In this document: piece by piece, positions 19,161-28,107 of the stretch | How the letters are laid out: each line of letters starts with the position of its first letter | Position numbering within the stretch: position 1 is the stretch's first letter | NCBI RefSeq assembly: GCF_005144795.1 | Contig: NZ_SWFJ01000002.1 | Span: forward strand, 62,001 to 126,000 | Direction: 5' to 3' | Length of the DNA stretch: 64,000 nucleotides | From: Streptococcus mitis | Lineage (GTDB): Bacteria; Bacillota; Bacilli; Lactobacillales; Streptococcaceae | The notes under the pieces: generated by a model | What the model was told of the DNA's origin: nothing | The model's database searches: none | Seen by the model: only the letters and a program-made list of their open reading frames with translations | Made by a program: the position numbers and the translations under genes

Positions 19161-20057
19161 CTAAAAAATTTCGATGTCAAAACCAATTTGATCCACTTGA
19201 CCAGGTTCTAGGAGACGAACATTCTTCTTATCTTCTAGATGATCTCCTTCTTCAAGGGATGTTGACAAGCCAGACCATGGTTCAAAAGCAATGAAAGGAC
19301 CTTTATTCAAAGTTGACCAGATAATGAGATTTGGAAACTCTGCGAAGTGCACTTTCAATCCCTTGTCATGTTTACGAGAACGAAGAGCAATTGTTCTAGA
19401 TTGCAATTCATCTAAGGTGACTGCATCTGTGCTGAAAAGATCATAGCTGAGATCTAATTCTTTTCGACCTTCTAGCCATGGACTTCTATCTTGAAAATCC
19501 AGCATACCCGTTTCTGGGAAAGGATGTGGAACAGAGCAAGTCTCTTCTTTCTCAAACTCTAAATAGTAATCTTCATAGACTTCATCATCCAGTAGAGGAC
19601 AATTAAATCCTGGATGTCCACCAATAAAGTACGGCAGGACCTTGCTAGTTTCTTTATTAAATATTTTGTATTGAGTTCGTACTGTCTTGCCAGTAAGGAT
19701 ATAAGTGATTTCTAGGCGGAAATGATAAGGATAGTTTTGATAGCTATTCTCATCATCTTCAATTGCAAAAGTTACACTCTTGTCTGTCTGTTCAACTAAT
19801 TCAAATTCTTTCTTACGAACCAAACCATGACGAGGAATGTTTCCTTTTCTTTCTTGTCCCTTCTCATCTATATAGAGGGCTGTATCCTCTCTCAAAGAAC
19901 CACAAATGGGGAAGAGAACAGGAGCTTGTCCACTCCAATAAGTGGCATCCCCTTGCCACAAATACTCCAGTCCCTCAGCATCTTTTATAGAAGAAAGAGC
20001 CCCACCAAAACTGTTAAATTGAACACTTAATTGTTCTGATTTTAATTCAATTACCAT
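19161..20057 (-). CDS. Aldose 1-epimerase family protein, LacX/GalM-like
   Basis: 298 residues. Family landmarks are FGGALSSIKD, RHGLVRKKEF and a GGHPGFNCPL segment with the catalytic histidine. Members interconvert the alpha and beta anomers of sugars. In lactococci a homologue of this size (LacX) belongs to the lac operon, and the gene here sits between the PTS genes and lacABCD. The exact substrate cannot be read from sequence. It has its own ribosome site (CGGAG) but no clear promoter after the terminator at 20088-20129. Confidence 0.88.
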   Translation of the reverse strand: MVIELKSEQLSVQFNSFGGALSSIKDAEGLEYLWQGDATYWSGQAPVLFPICGSLREDTALYIDEKGQERKGNIPRHGLVRKKEFELVEQTDKSVTFAIEDDENSYQNYPYHFRLEITYILTGKTVRTQYKIFNKETSKVLPYFIGGHPGFNCPLLDDEVYEDYYLEFEKEETCSVPHPFPETGMLDFQDRSPWLEGRKELDLSYDLFSTDAVTLDELQSRTIALRSRKHDKGLKVHFAEFPNLIIWSTLNKGPFIAFEPWSGLSTSLEEGDHLEDKKNVRLLEPGQVDQIGFDIEIF

Positions 20058-20087
20058 TATTTTCTCCGATTTCTTGATAGTTTATAA

Positions 20088-20129
20088 AAAACTAGGCTGT
20101 CACTCCTAAAAGGTATGACAACCTAGTTT
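20088..20129 (-). terminator. Terminator between EIIC and the epimerase gene
   Basis: Minus-strand stem: AAACTAGGTTGTCA pairs with TGACAGCCTAGTTT and is followed by a T run. It may attenuate readthrough from the PTS genes into the epimerase gene. Confidence 0.8.
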
Positions 20130-20156
20130 CAACAATTTACATTTTATAGGAGCGCA

Positions 20157-21632
20157 TTATTTTGCTTTTGCTGCGTACTCTTCGTTACGTTTGATCATTT
20201 GTTTTCTGTACCAAGCAAAGATACCGATATAGAATACAAGGAAGACTACAGCACCAAGGATTGCTTTGATATCACCAGTTGTAGTGTTACCAATTGTCCA
20301 ACCAAGAAGTTTTTCGATTGGTCCTTCAAGAGTTGAGTGAGTAATCAATTGAGTTTGGCTCACACCTGCTGGGAAGGCACCTACACCTTTAGCAAGTTCT
20401 GTTGCAAATGGTGCAATAAGTGTACCTGAAAGAAGGAAGAGTGGCAACAAGAGTGTTCCGAAGATAATCATACGGAGCAATTTACCACGTGTTACAACCA
20501 AGAGAGCTGGAGTAACACCCATTGCGATGATACCTGCAAGTGGCAAGATACCATTTCCGACTTTTGAAAGAAGCACCGCTTCAATCAACATGATTGGTGC
20601 AAGTACGTTAGCACAAGCCCAGATTTCAGCACGACCAGCGATGAAAGGCCAGTCAAGACCGATGTTAAATTTACGTCCTTGAAGACGTTTAGTAGCAACG
20701 TTTGTAATACCTTGTGAAAGTGGCTCTACGGCAGCGATGAACCATGAACCGATAAGTGAGAAGAGTTCCAAAGATACACCAGCTGTCAAACCAAGAGACA
20801 ACCAACCTTTAATAACTAATTGCCAGTTTGATGCTTCTTCTACTCCAGCAACTGGATGTGGAGTACCCATCAAACCGATAACGATACCAAGGATGAAACC
20901 GATGAAGAATTTAGATCCCCAGAAACCGATTTTCTTGTTCAATTTAGCAGCATCAAAGTCATATTTATCTAGACCTGGGAAGAATTTTTCAAAAATCTTA
21001 TCCAAAACCATGATAACTGGGTTCATCATGTAGTTCATGTGAGTTGAAGTCATTGGTGATGAACTTGGTGCGTTAAGAAGGTCATCAAATGTAGGTTTCA
21101 TCAAATCAGAGTTGATGATTTTAAGAACACCTACAAGGACAACTGCTGCAGTTGCGATGAAGAGAGAAACCCCTTGGCTAACTCCATTGTTATCAGCATA
21201 CCATTTAATCAAAAGACCTGTGATAGACAAGTGCCAGATATCGAAGATATCGACGTCGAGTGTATCAGTTTTCTTCATAGCAAGCATCACTACATTGACA
21301 ATCAACATGATGAGCAAGAAGTAAAGTGTCCAAGCAGATCCCCAAGTGATTGTAGCAAGTGGTGCCCAACCAACGTCAGTGATGTTCAATTGAATACCAG
21401 TATTTTCAACGAATTTTGCAAGTGATGCTGAGAAAGCACCATTTAACATACCGATGATAGCACCGATACCAGTAAGAGCGATGGCAAGTTTGATACCACC
21501 TTCAAGCGCTTTGGAGAATTTCACTCCAAAAAGCAAAGCCAATACTGTCAAAATGATCAGCATGATGATCGGTCCACCCATTTCCAAGATAGGTTTGAAC
21601 AGCTTATTGGCTAGTTCGATAATGACATCCAT
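20157..21632 (-). CDS. PTS galactitol-type transporter subunit EIIC
   Basis: 491 residues, multi-spanning membrane permease of the Gat family, recognisable from GVKFSKALEGGIKLAIALTG near the N-terminus and LTAGVSLELFSLIGSW later. It carries the sugar across the membrane while EIIA/EIIB phosphorylate it. It starts at ATG 21632 behind GGAGG. Next to lacABCD the likely product is galactose-6-phosphate, or another substrate entering as a 6-phosphate of the tagatose route; the substrate is inference. Confidence 0.92.
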   Translation of the reverse strand: MDVIIELANKLFKPILEMGGPIIMLIILTVLALLFGVKFSKALEGGIKLAIALTGIGAIIGMLNGAFSASLAKFVENTGIQLNITDVGWAPLATITWGSAWTLYFLLIMLIVNVVMLAMKKTDTLDVDIFDIWHLSITGLLIKWYADNNGVSQGVSLFIATAAVVLVGVLKIINSDLMKPTFDDLLNAPSSSPMTSTHMNYMMNPVIMVLDKIFEKFFPGLDKYDFDAAKLNKKIGFWGSKFFIGFILGIVIGLMGTPHPVAGVEEASNWQLVIKGWLSLGLTAGVSLELFSLIGSWFIAAVEPLSQGITNVATKRLQGRKFNIGLDWPFIAGRAEIWACANVLAPIMLIEAVLLSKVGNGILPLAGIIAMGVTPALLVVTRGKLLRMIIFGTLLLPLFLLSGTLIAPFATELAKGVGAFPAGVSQTQLITHSTLEGPIEKLLGWTIGNTTTGDIKAILGAVVFLVFYIGIFAWYRKQMIKRNEEYAAKAK

Positions 21633-21680
21633 AATAGTTCCTCCCGTTTTTTGTGTTATATGAATGTTGACAAATTAAAA

Positions 21681-21986
21681 TTAGCTTAATCCGTTTTCTT
21701 TGATAGCTGCTTCAATATTATCAAATACTGGAGCACTCATAGCTGGGATACGGAATAAGATTGGTCCAGCTTCGATAACTGGAATACCTGGGTCAAAACC
21801 AAGATCTGTTGCAGCAATTGGTGTAAAAATGTCATAACCTTTCATAAGGTCTTCGTTAACATCTTTTACCATAACTGCATCACAGTGAACATCAAAACCA
21901 CGGTTTGAAAGTTCTTCTTCAAGAGCACTTTTAATTTGGTGGCTTGAGTTAACACCTGCACCGCAGGCAGCAAGAATTTTAATCAT
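21681..21986 (-). CDS. PTS galactitol-type transporter subunit EIIB
   Basis: 101 residues counted from ATG 21986, chosen because GGAGGAAA lies upstream. The phospho-accepting cysteine is in ILAACGAGVNSSHQIK near the N-terminus. It receives phosphate from EIIA and passes it to the sugar bound by EIIC. Confidence 0.93.
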   Translation of the reverse strand: MIKILAACGAGVNSSHQIKSALEEELSNRGFDVHCDAVMVKDVNEDLMKGYDIFTPIAATDLGFDPGIPVIEAGPILFRIPAMSAPVFDNIEAAIKENGLS

Positions 21987-22024
21987 ATGGATTTCCTCCG
22001 ATTTAATATTTTTAATAGACAAGA

Positions 22025-22501
22025 TTATGCAGTTGCTTCAGCTATATAAGCGTAGATAGCTTCTGGTTCAGAAATTTTAGCCAAATCTTCCAAATGACCA
22101 TTTCCTGTAAAGAAGTCCATCAACTGAGCAAGAATGTTCGTTTGACTTGAACTTGAGTTATTAATGATAAAGAAGAGCAAGGATACTTCTACTTCCTTAT
22201 CTGGCGCAATCATATTGTGGAAAGTCACTGGTTTTTCTAATCGAACGACCACAACTTTTTCGGCAAGATTATGAATTGTATCTGTATGAGGAATAGCCAC
22301 ATTCGGCAAATCCTTACCCAAAAATTCCATATCCAAGCCAGTTGGAAATGACTTTTCACGCGTGATCAAGGCTTCACGATAAGTTGGAGTTACGATTTCC
22401 CGTTCTTCCAATAAAGTTGCAACCTGATCAAAGAGTTGTTCTTGATTATCCGCTTCTAAGCAAAACACAAGGTTTTTGTCAAAGAAATGATCTAATCCCA
22501 T
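22025..22501 (-). CDS. PTS EIIA domain protein (fructose/mannitol type)
   Basis: 158 residues from ATG 22501; AGAAGGG upstream supports this start over ATG 22522. The active-site histidine is in NVAIPHTDTIHN. It is the first gene of EIIA-EIIB-EIIC and receives phosphate from HPr-His15. The promoter at 22538-22566 carries a cre site. Confidence 0.92.
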   Translation of the reverse strand: MGLDHFFDKNLVFCLEADNQEQLFDQVATLLEEREIVTPTYREALITREKSFPTGLDMEFLGKDLPNVAIPHTDTIHNLAEKVVVVRLEKPVTFHNMIAPDKEVEVSLLFFIINNSSSSQTNILAQLMDFFTGNGHLEDLAKISEPEAIYAYIAEATA

Positions 22502-22537
22502 AAGGTTTTCCCTTCTTTCCATTAACTTTATGCTATA

Positions 22538-22566
22538 AGTATAACACTATATGAAATCGTTGTCAA
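22538..22566 (-). promoter_or_regulatory. PTS operon promoter overlapping a CcpA cre site
   Basis: Minus-strand TTGACA (22561-22566), 17 nt, TATACT (22538-22543). TTGACAACGATTTCAT (22551-22566) matches the cre consensus WTGNNARCGNWWWCAW at every defined position and covers the -35, so CcpA with P-Ser-HPr should block transcription when preferred sugars are present. Confidence 0.85.
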
Positions 22567-22660
22567 TATTTTTCTGTTGTTTTTTGTTCATTTTTTGTTT
22601 TTTTTATATTTAACAACCATATTTCAAACAATTATTAAAAATATCAAACTAAAGTGAAGT

Positions 22661-22691
22661 AAAAAACATCCGACTATTTCAGTCAGATGTT
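22661..22691 (-). terminator. Terminator of the lic/tar operon
   Basis: Minus-strand stem AACATCTGACT / AGTCGGATGTT (one G-U pair) with a five-base loop and a T run, 8 nt past the licC stop codon. Confidence 0.85.
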
Positions 22692-22698
22692 GGAATCT

Positions 22699-23388
22699 TT
22701 AATTTTCGTTTTTAAGAATTTCTTCTAATTTATGGTAGTCTTGGACACTATCGATTTCATAGATGCTATTGCCTTCTAATTCTTCAACATAGACATCCAG
22801 TTCTTTGATATTATCCTTAACCATATTGTCCCAATAGAGATCAACAAATTCACCACTTGCATAAGCCTTATCGATAAAGCTGACAATTTTTTCTGCAGTT
22901 GGAGCGTCCCAGAAGGATACACCACTAAGGATGCGACCTGCCTTACTATCAACAGTAATGTCTTGAACCTTATAGTCATCTCCATAGACCAAGAACCATT
23001 CATTGGTACAATCTTCGCGATAGACACTAAAATAAGTCGAACGAGTCAAATCATTGCGGAACATATTTTTAAAGAGATAATTATCGGCATCAATAACATA
23101 GCTGTTAGCTAATTCCTCTTTTACAAGATAGAGAGAGTAAAAGTTATTGTAGTCAGCGTATTTATCATTGAAAACGAGGCGAACCCCATATTTTTCTTTC
23201 AAGTAATCGAATTGTTCTTTAAGGTAACCAACAATGATGATGATGTCATTGATTCCTTTTTCTTTTAAAAACTCAATTTGGTATTCAATCAAGGGTTTTT
23301 GATTAACCTGAACCAAGGCTTTAGGGGTATTTTCAGTCATAGGACGCAAGCGAGTTCCCAATCCCGCTGCTAAGATGATGGCTTTCAC
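22699..23388 (-). CDS. licC: Choline-phosphate cytidylyltransferase
   Basis: 229 residues, nucleotidyltransferase fold with AIILAAGLGTRLRPMTENTPK at the N-terminus and VIDADNYLF as the metal-binding segment. It makes CDP-choline from CTP and phosphocholine for decoration of teichoic acids. Sequence and length match pneumococcal LicC as I know it. Last gene of the tarI-tarJ-licA-licB-licC operon, 11 nt after licB. Confidence 0.97.
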   Translation of the reverse strand: MKAIILAAGLGTRLRPMTENTPKALVQVNQKPLIEYQIEFLKEKGINDIIIIVGYLKEQFDYLKEKYGVRLVFNDKYADYNNFYSLYLVKEELANSYVIDADNYLFKNMFRNDLTRSTYFSVYREDCTNEWFLVYGDDYKVQDITVDSKAGRILSGVSFWDAPTAEKIVSFIDKAYASGEFVDLYWDNMVKDNIKELDVYVEELEGNSIYEIDSVQDYHKLEEILKNEN

Positions 23389-23399
23389 ACGAATCTCCT

Positions 23400-24278
23400 T
23401 TATTCTTTAATAATAATATAAACTCCAGCAATGACTACAAGTGACGTAATAATTGTCAGCATATCTAGCGGTGCACCCAAGAAAACAACTGCAAACAAGA
23501 CTGTCCAAACTACATAGCTCACGTTCAAACCTGTAGCCTTGGCTGGTTGCAAGCGATTGATAGCGATATAATAAGCCAAGTAAGAAATCATATCAAAGGC
23601 TGCAAAGACAATCATAAGACCTAGTAATTGTCCATTGGTTACTTCTGCAAATGACTGATGAGAGAAGAGTACAATCACAAGATAAGACAAGAATGAAGTC
23701 ACTTGACGGATTAAGAGGGCTTCGATTTCACTTAATTCACTTTCCATAGCAAAAGAGCTGAGAACACTCTCACTTCCCCATGCAATAGCACAAACCAAAG
23801 CACAGAGAATACCAATGTAGAAGGAATTGACCTGTTCAACCTTATAGGTCTGAGCAATAATCCCTGCAATAATCAAGACAATCCCAAATACAGTATTTTT
23901 TGAAATCTTGTGCTTCAAAAAGAAGAAAGCCAATAAAACTGAAACTGCAGGGTAGATAGCCGATACAGATGAAGCTAAGGAACTTCCAATATACTTAACT
24001 GCATAAAGATTGGCCTGCATTCCGATAGGACCAGCTAGCAAGGCCCCAATGATCACACTAACATTGCGAATATTTAAGAAAATTGAGAGACGAACTTTTC
24101 CTTCTTTTACTAAAAGAAAAGCTAGTAGGATAAAGATACTCAAGAAATCGTGAGCAGCAGCCACCACAAAGGGTGACAAATCTGTAAAAATCGAAAAGAT
24201 ATAAGCACTGATCGTTAGACCTAAGCCCCAGAAAACACCTGAGAGTAGACCGAAGGAAACTCCATTTTTATTTTTCAT
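23400..24278 (-). CDS. licB: Choline permease LicB (DMT/EamA family)
   Basis: 292 residues with about ten hydrophobic segments and two EamA repeats. It imports choline for LicA. The start was set at ATG 24278 because GGAGG lies 5 nt upstream; the ATG at 24290 overlaps that site. It overlaps the licA end by 11 nt, so the two are translationally coupled. Confidence 0.95.
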   Translation of the reverse strand: MKNKNGVSFGLLSGVFWGLGLTISAYIFSIFTDLSPFVVAAAHDFLSIFILLAFLLVKEGKVRLSIFLNIRNVSVIIGALLAGPIGMQANLYAVKYIGSSLASSVSAIYPAVSVLLAFFFLKHKISKNTVFGIVLIIAGIIAQTYKVEQVNSFYIGILCALVCAIAWGSESVLSSFAMESELSEIEALLIRQVTSFLSYLVIVLFSHQSFAEVTNGQLLGLMIVFAAFDMISYLAYYIAINRLQPAKATGLNVSYVVWTVLFAVVFLGAPLDMLTIITSLVVIAGVYIIIKE

Positions 24279-25137
24279 CTGAACCTCCATAATATGACAA
24301 ACCTTTAACAGCTCTTTGGTAACGATTCACACCATAGTCACCAAAATCTGCACCTTGCTCTTCTTTGTAGACTGTCCATAAACTCCAAATAGCATCTTGT
24401 AAAATTTTATAGATTGCAATCTTTTCACGAGAGACAGGTGTTTGCTCACTCTCATAGCGAGACAAGAAGGCTTCTTCCTCTTGGTGAGTGAATTCAGACT
24501 CTAAAAAGAGGGCTGCCAAATCCCACATTGGATCGTTCATTGATGAATATTCCCAGTCAATCAGATAAAGTCGTCCTTGAGGTGATTCGATAAAGTTTTC
24601 AGGCACCAAATCGATATGACAAGATTTTCTGTCAACACCTAAGTCAGCCAGTCTTTTCTCTAAGGAGAAGACTTCTTCTCTAACTGCTTCATAGTTAGCA
24701 TAAGGGATTTTTTCTTCAATCAAGGATTCGTATTTTTTGATTTCTTCAAAAGGAGCAAATTCTCCTCTTAATTCCTTGCCAGAAGCATGAATGGTTTGTA
24801 AAATTGGAGCAATTTTATCAAACTTGGTCTTGATTGACGTTGAATCAAGCGTAATCGCAGATTCGATATACTCATTTACTTTGATCCCAGCTTCAATATC
24901 AAAAAGATAATTTTTGACATCTAGGTCTAAATCTTTAAGTAGTTCAAGATTGTACTTTTCATCTTGACGATTGATCAGTTTTTCAGTCCCTTTACCAAAG
25001 AACTTAACAATGTATTGCTTATTTGTTGTTTTGACCAAATAGTTTTGATTGGTCATTCCCCCCAGTTGTTCAACACTGAGGACTTCCTCTTCTTCACTAA
25101 GTAAGGAAGAAATTTTTTCTTTAATGATTTTCTCCAC
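24268..25137 (-). CDS. licA: Choline kinase LicA
   Basis: 289 residues of the choline/ethanolamine kinase and aminoglycoside phosphotransferase fold. The catalytic segment is CHIDLVPENF and the metal-binding segment LIDWEYSSMNDPMWDLA. It phosphorylates imported choline, after which LicC activates it. Confidence 0.97.
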   Translation of the reverse strand: MEKIIKEKISSLLSEEEEVLSVEQLGGMTNQNYLVKTTNKQYIVKFFGKGTEKLINRQDEKYNLELLKDLDLDVKNYLFDIEAGIKVNEYIESAITLDSTSIKTKFDKIAPILQTIHASGKELRGEFAPFEEIKKYESLIEEKIPYANYEAVREEVFSLEKRLADLGVDRKSCHIDLVPENFIESPQGRLYLIDWEYSSMNDPMWDLAALFLESEFTHQEEEAFLSRYESEQTPVSREKIAIYKILQDAIWSLWTVYKEEQGADFGDYGVNRYQRAVKGLSYYGGSDEK

Positions 25138-25153
25138 AATTAACCTCCAGCAC

Positions 25154-26176
25154 TTATACTTCCCACTTAAACACTGTTTTAAAGGCTGTGTTTAAATCGG
25201 TCGCAAAGACACGGTGAATATCTTTAATTTCTCTTACAGGTTCTTCTAGATAAAGGATATTTTTAAGACGATTTGCAAATTTCTTGACTTCCATCATTTG
25301 GATTGCATTTTCAAAATCGATGCGACCAGAACGAGAGGAGCCTACCAAGAGCAAGCCCTTTTCTAAGGCATCGCGTGTATTGAGATTGACTTTATACTCG
25401 CTAACACCCATCATGAGAATCGTTCCCTGAGGACGAATGTAGCGAATCAAGTCATTTATAGCTGGTCCAGTACCATCACCACCACAACACTCAAAAGCAT
25501 GATCAAAGGTCAAATCTTCAGGAATATTATCAGTAATATAGCATTCTTTGGCAAATGAAAAGAGTTCCAACTTTTCCCAATGACGACCAATAACCACAAT
25601 CTCTGCTTCTGGCAAAGTATAGTTGATAATATTGGCAACCACAAAAGCTAAACTTCCATCTCCGATAACGGCGATTCGGTCCCGCTTACTATGAGCAAGG
25701 GTCAATAGGCGATTCATAGCGTGCATACCAACACTGACAAACTCTGTAATTGCTGCAACCGTATCCTCGATAGCGTCATAAGCCACCACACGGTCTTTAG
25801 GAAGAGAAACAAACTCTCTCATAAAGCCATCAAATCCACTAGACAAGAAATGTGTCCCTGTCATGTAATTCTCATAGAATTCTTCATCACTCTGCATAGG
25901 AGGCTGATTGGGAATCATGACAACTTTTTGACCAACCTCGTAGGTTCCTGTTGGATCAGAAATAACGGTTCCACATGACTCGTGAATCATTGCCATTGGA
26001 AGTTTTTTATTCAAAATCTTTGGATCCCGTTTTCCTTGATAGTAACGCTGATCCGCATGACAGACCGCCATATAATTAGGGCGGATGAGGATATGATTCT
26101 CTTGGTCAATATCCTCTTCCTGGTATTTGACATTGATAAACTTTGGCTTAGTCAGTTGATAAATTTGATTAATCAT
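25154..26176 (-). CDS. tarJ: Ribulose-5-phosphate reductase TarJ
   Basis: 340 residues, medium-chain alcohol dehydrogenase family, NADPH fold around AVIGDGSLAFVVANI and Zn-site residues near VCHADQRYY and HESCG. It makes ribitol-5-phosphate for TarI. The start is ATG 26176, 4 nt after the tarI stop, with only a weak GAGAAAG ribosome site, which suggests coupling. Confidence 0.94.
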   Translation of the reverse strand: MINQIYQLTKPKFINVKYQEEDIDQENHILIRPNYMAVCHADQRYYQGKRDPKILNKKLPMAMIHESCGTVISDPTGTYEVGQKVVMIPNQPPMQSDEEFYENYMTGTHFLSSGFDGFMREFVSLPKDRVVAYDAIEDTVAAITEFVSVGMHAMNRLLTLAHSKRDRIAVIGDGSLAFVVANIINYTLPEAEIVVIGRHWEKLELFSFAKECYITDNIPEDLTFDHAFECCGGDGTGPAINDLIRYIRPQGTILMMGVSEYKVNLNTRDALEKGLLLVGSSRSGRIDFENAIQMMEVKKFANRLKNILYLEEPVREIKDIHRVFATDLNTAFKTVFKWEV

Positions 26177-26180
26177 ATCA

Positions 26181-26888
26181 CTAGTCTTTCTCAATCATAC
26201 TTTTTGCAATCTTCAAATCTGTCACTGTTGTGATTTTAAGATTTGAATATTCACCCTTGGCCAAGGCCACATCTTTTCCTTTGATGACAAAGATTTTACA
26301 TGCATCTGTCAAGATTTCCTTCTCTTCAGCAGAGAGAGAACCGTAAAGGTCCATGAAGTCCTTGCAACGGAATGTTTGAGGTGTTTGTCCTTGATAGAGG
26401 TGAGCACGATTTGGAATATCTGTAATAAATTGACCATTAGTACTTTCAACGATAGTATCAACCGCTTCTACCACTGTGTCCACTGCGTCATGATTTTGAG
26501 CAAGTTGGATATTGTCCTGAATCATGCGAAGCGTAATGAACGGACGAACAGAGTCGTGGGTAACAACGATGTCCTCTGGAGTAAGCGGACGATAAGCATC
26601 GATGGCTTCAATGATTTTCTCAATACTCGTATTACGGTCAGCACCACCTTTTGTAATGATGATACGTTCCTTATGAAGGGGCAGATATTTATCTACAAGA
26701 TCCTCTGCGTGGGAAACCCAGTCTCCATGAACACCAACTACAATTTTTTCAATACTTGGTTCCAATACAAATTTTTCAATTGTATGAATCAAAATAGGTC
26801 GATCACCTAGTTCTAAAAATTGTTTTGGTAAATTACTAATTCCCATGCGAGTACCAGTTCCACCGGCAAGAATTCCTGCATAAATCAT
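26181..26888 (-). CDS. tarI: Ribitol-5-phosphate cytidylyltransferase TarI
   Basis: 235 residues of the IspD/TarI family: AGILAGGTGTRMGISNLPKQF (CTP-binding) and VVTHDSVRPFIT. It makes CDP-ribitol for teichoic-acid repeat units. First gene of the operon, so ribitol and choline precursors are made together. IspD would be the alternative, but the pairing with tarJ argues for TarI. Confidence 0.94.
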   Translation of the reverse strand: MIYAGILAGGTGTRMGISNLPKQFLELGDRPILIHTIEKFVLEPSIEKIVVGVHGDWVSHAEDLVDKYLPLHKERIIITKGGADRNTSIEKIIEAIDAYRPLTPEDIVVTHDSVRPFITLRMIQDNIQLAQNHDAVDTVVEAVDTIVESTNGQFITDIPNRAHLYQGQTPQTFRCKDFMDLYGSLSAEEKEILTDACKIFVIKGKDVALAKGEYSNLKITTVTDLKIAKSMIEKD

Positions 26889-26928
26889 CTTTTTTCTCCT
26901 TTGTCTTACTAAAAAACTTATTCTCCCT

Positions 26929-26934
26929 ATTATA
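26929..26934 (-). promoter_or_regulatory. Proximal promoter of tarI (extended -10)
   Basis: TGGTATAAT on the minus strand, about 40 nt before tarI, with no good -35 at the standard distance. Confidence 0.6.
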
Positions 26935-27089
26935 CCACAATCTAGTCCTATCTTGAAAGAAATACCAGACCTCCCGTTCCAGAACAGAAAGGTTCAGTAA
27001 TACTGTTATTAAAAACTAGACCATTTCCAGTAGTGACTAGGAATTCTATAGTCATTACTAATAAATAGCTGTGAAATTTTAGAGTTCTT

Positions 27090-27123
27090 CAGAATAATAT
27101 AATTTTCTTAAAGAAAGCTTAAA
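27090..27123 (-). promoter_or_regulatory. CiaR-type direct repeat and distal tarI promoter
   Basis: On the minus strand TTTAAG-CTTTC-TTTAAG (27123 to 27107) matches the CiaR binding pattern of two hexamers 5 nt apart. Taking the first hexamer as the -35, TATATT follows after 16 nt. In pneumococcus the lic operon has a CiaR-controlled promoter, which fits. About 200 nt of leader then precedes tarI; the gap 26889-27221 holds this, the proximal promoter and the tatA terminator, and no gene. Confidence 0.75.
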
Positions 27124-27141
27124 TTTAGATTTTCTTAATAC

Positions 27142-27210
27142 AAGAAAAAGCTAGGAAATGGTAAATTGTCTGACAGAGACACACTTCCTAACTTCTTATT
27201 TTTTAGTAAA
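27142..27210 (-). terminator. Terminator of the efe-tat operon
   Basis: Minus-strand arms AAGAAGTTAGGAA and TTCCTAGCTTTTTCTT enclose about 27 nt that itself contains GTCT/AGAC pairs. It lies 12 nt past tatA. Confidence 0.6.
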
Positions 27211-27221
27211 ACTCACCAGTC

Positions 27222-27392
27222 TTACTCTTCCTTATCTTGATTTTCAGTTCCTTTAACTGCTTTTTTAAATTCAGACAGCATTTTACCGATTGACTCGCCT
27301 AGTTCAGGCAATCGTTTTGGTCCAAAAATCAATAGAGCTCCTAAAACGATGATAATCAATCCTGGTGCTCCGATATCACGTAAGATTCCCAT
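27222..27392 (-). CDS. tatA: Sec-independent translocase protein TatA
   Basis: 56 residues, from ATG 27392 to a TAA at 27222. One N-terminal membrane helix (GLIIIVLGALLIF) is followed by the FGPKRLPELGESIGK hinge and amphipathic helix, diagnostic for TatA, and a short charged tail. It overlaps the end of tatC by 17 nt. TatA forms the pore for folded proteins recruited by TatC; EfeB in the same operon is an obvious cargo. Confidence 0.93.
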   Translation of the reverse strand: MGILRDIGAPGLIIIVLGALLIFGPKRLPELGESIGKMLSEFKKAVKGTENQDKEE

Positions 27393-28107
27393 TTCTCTCT
27401 CCTTTCTGCTTGCGTTTCATAATGTGTTTGCTGATAGCAATACTCAATTCATAGAGTAAAATCAAGGGGGCAGTCATTGCCAAATCGCTGACAAAGTCAG
27501 CTGGTGTTAAGATGACTGCAAGTACCAATAAGATAAAATAAGCATATCGGCGATAAGTAATCAATAATTCTGGGCCAATGAGTCCAATAGACGTCAAAAA
27601 GGCAATGATAACTGGCAATTCAAAAATCAAAGCCAAGGGCAAGGTAGTTTGAAAAACAAAGGACAGATAATTTTGGGCGGTTAACTGCGTTTCAAATAAT
27701 CCCTCTCCTAGCCCTAATAAAACCTGAAGTATGGCTGGCGTTACAAAGTAAAAACCAAAAGCCAGTCCAACTAGAAAACAAAGAAAACTAGCTGGAATAT
27801 AGGCAAAAATTGCTCTAGCTTCTTCCTTCTTTAAACCTGGTTTGATGAAAGACCAAATATGATACACCGTATAAGGCAAGGTGATAGTAAAGGCCATCAG
27901 ACTAGCCAAGCGTATGTATATCCATAAAATATCATTAGGGCCTAAAACAATCAACTTTTGCTGAAAAGATTGGGTCACATACTGGTAAATCTGGTCTGCA
28001 AAAAGCAGAGAAACACAGAATACCAAAAAGAAGCAAATGACTACTGCCAATAATCTCTTTCTAAATTCTACCAGATGTTCAACGATTGTCAATTCTTTTC
28101 TATCCAT
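27376..28107 (-). CDS. tatC: Sec-independent translocase protein TatC
   Basis: 243 residues with six hydrophobic segments. The N-terminal cytoplasmic motif EHLVEFRKRLL and the loop FIKPGLKKEE are typical of TatC, the receptor for twin-arginine signal peptides. The start directly follows the efeU stop codon. The order tatC then tatA after efeUOB, with no tatB, is the minimal Gram-positive Tat system. Confidence 0.96.
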   Translation of the reverse strand: MDRKELTIVEHLVEFRKRLLAVVICFFLVFCVSLLFADQIYQYVTQSFQQKLIVLGPNDILWIYIRLASLMAFTITLPYTVYHIWSFIKPGLKKEEARAIFAYIPASFLCFLVGLAFGFYFVTPAILQVLLGLGEGLFETQLTAQNYLSFVFQTTLPLALIFELPVIIAFLTSIGLIGPELLITYRRYAYFILLVLAVILTPADFVSDLAMTAPLILLYELSIAISKHIMKRKQKGERNGNLT

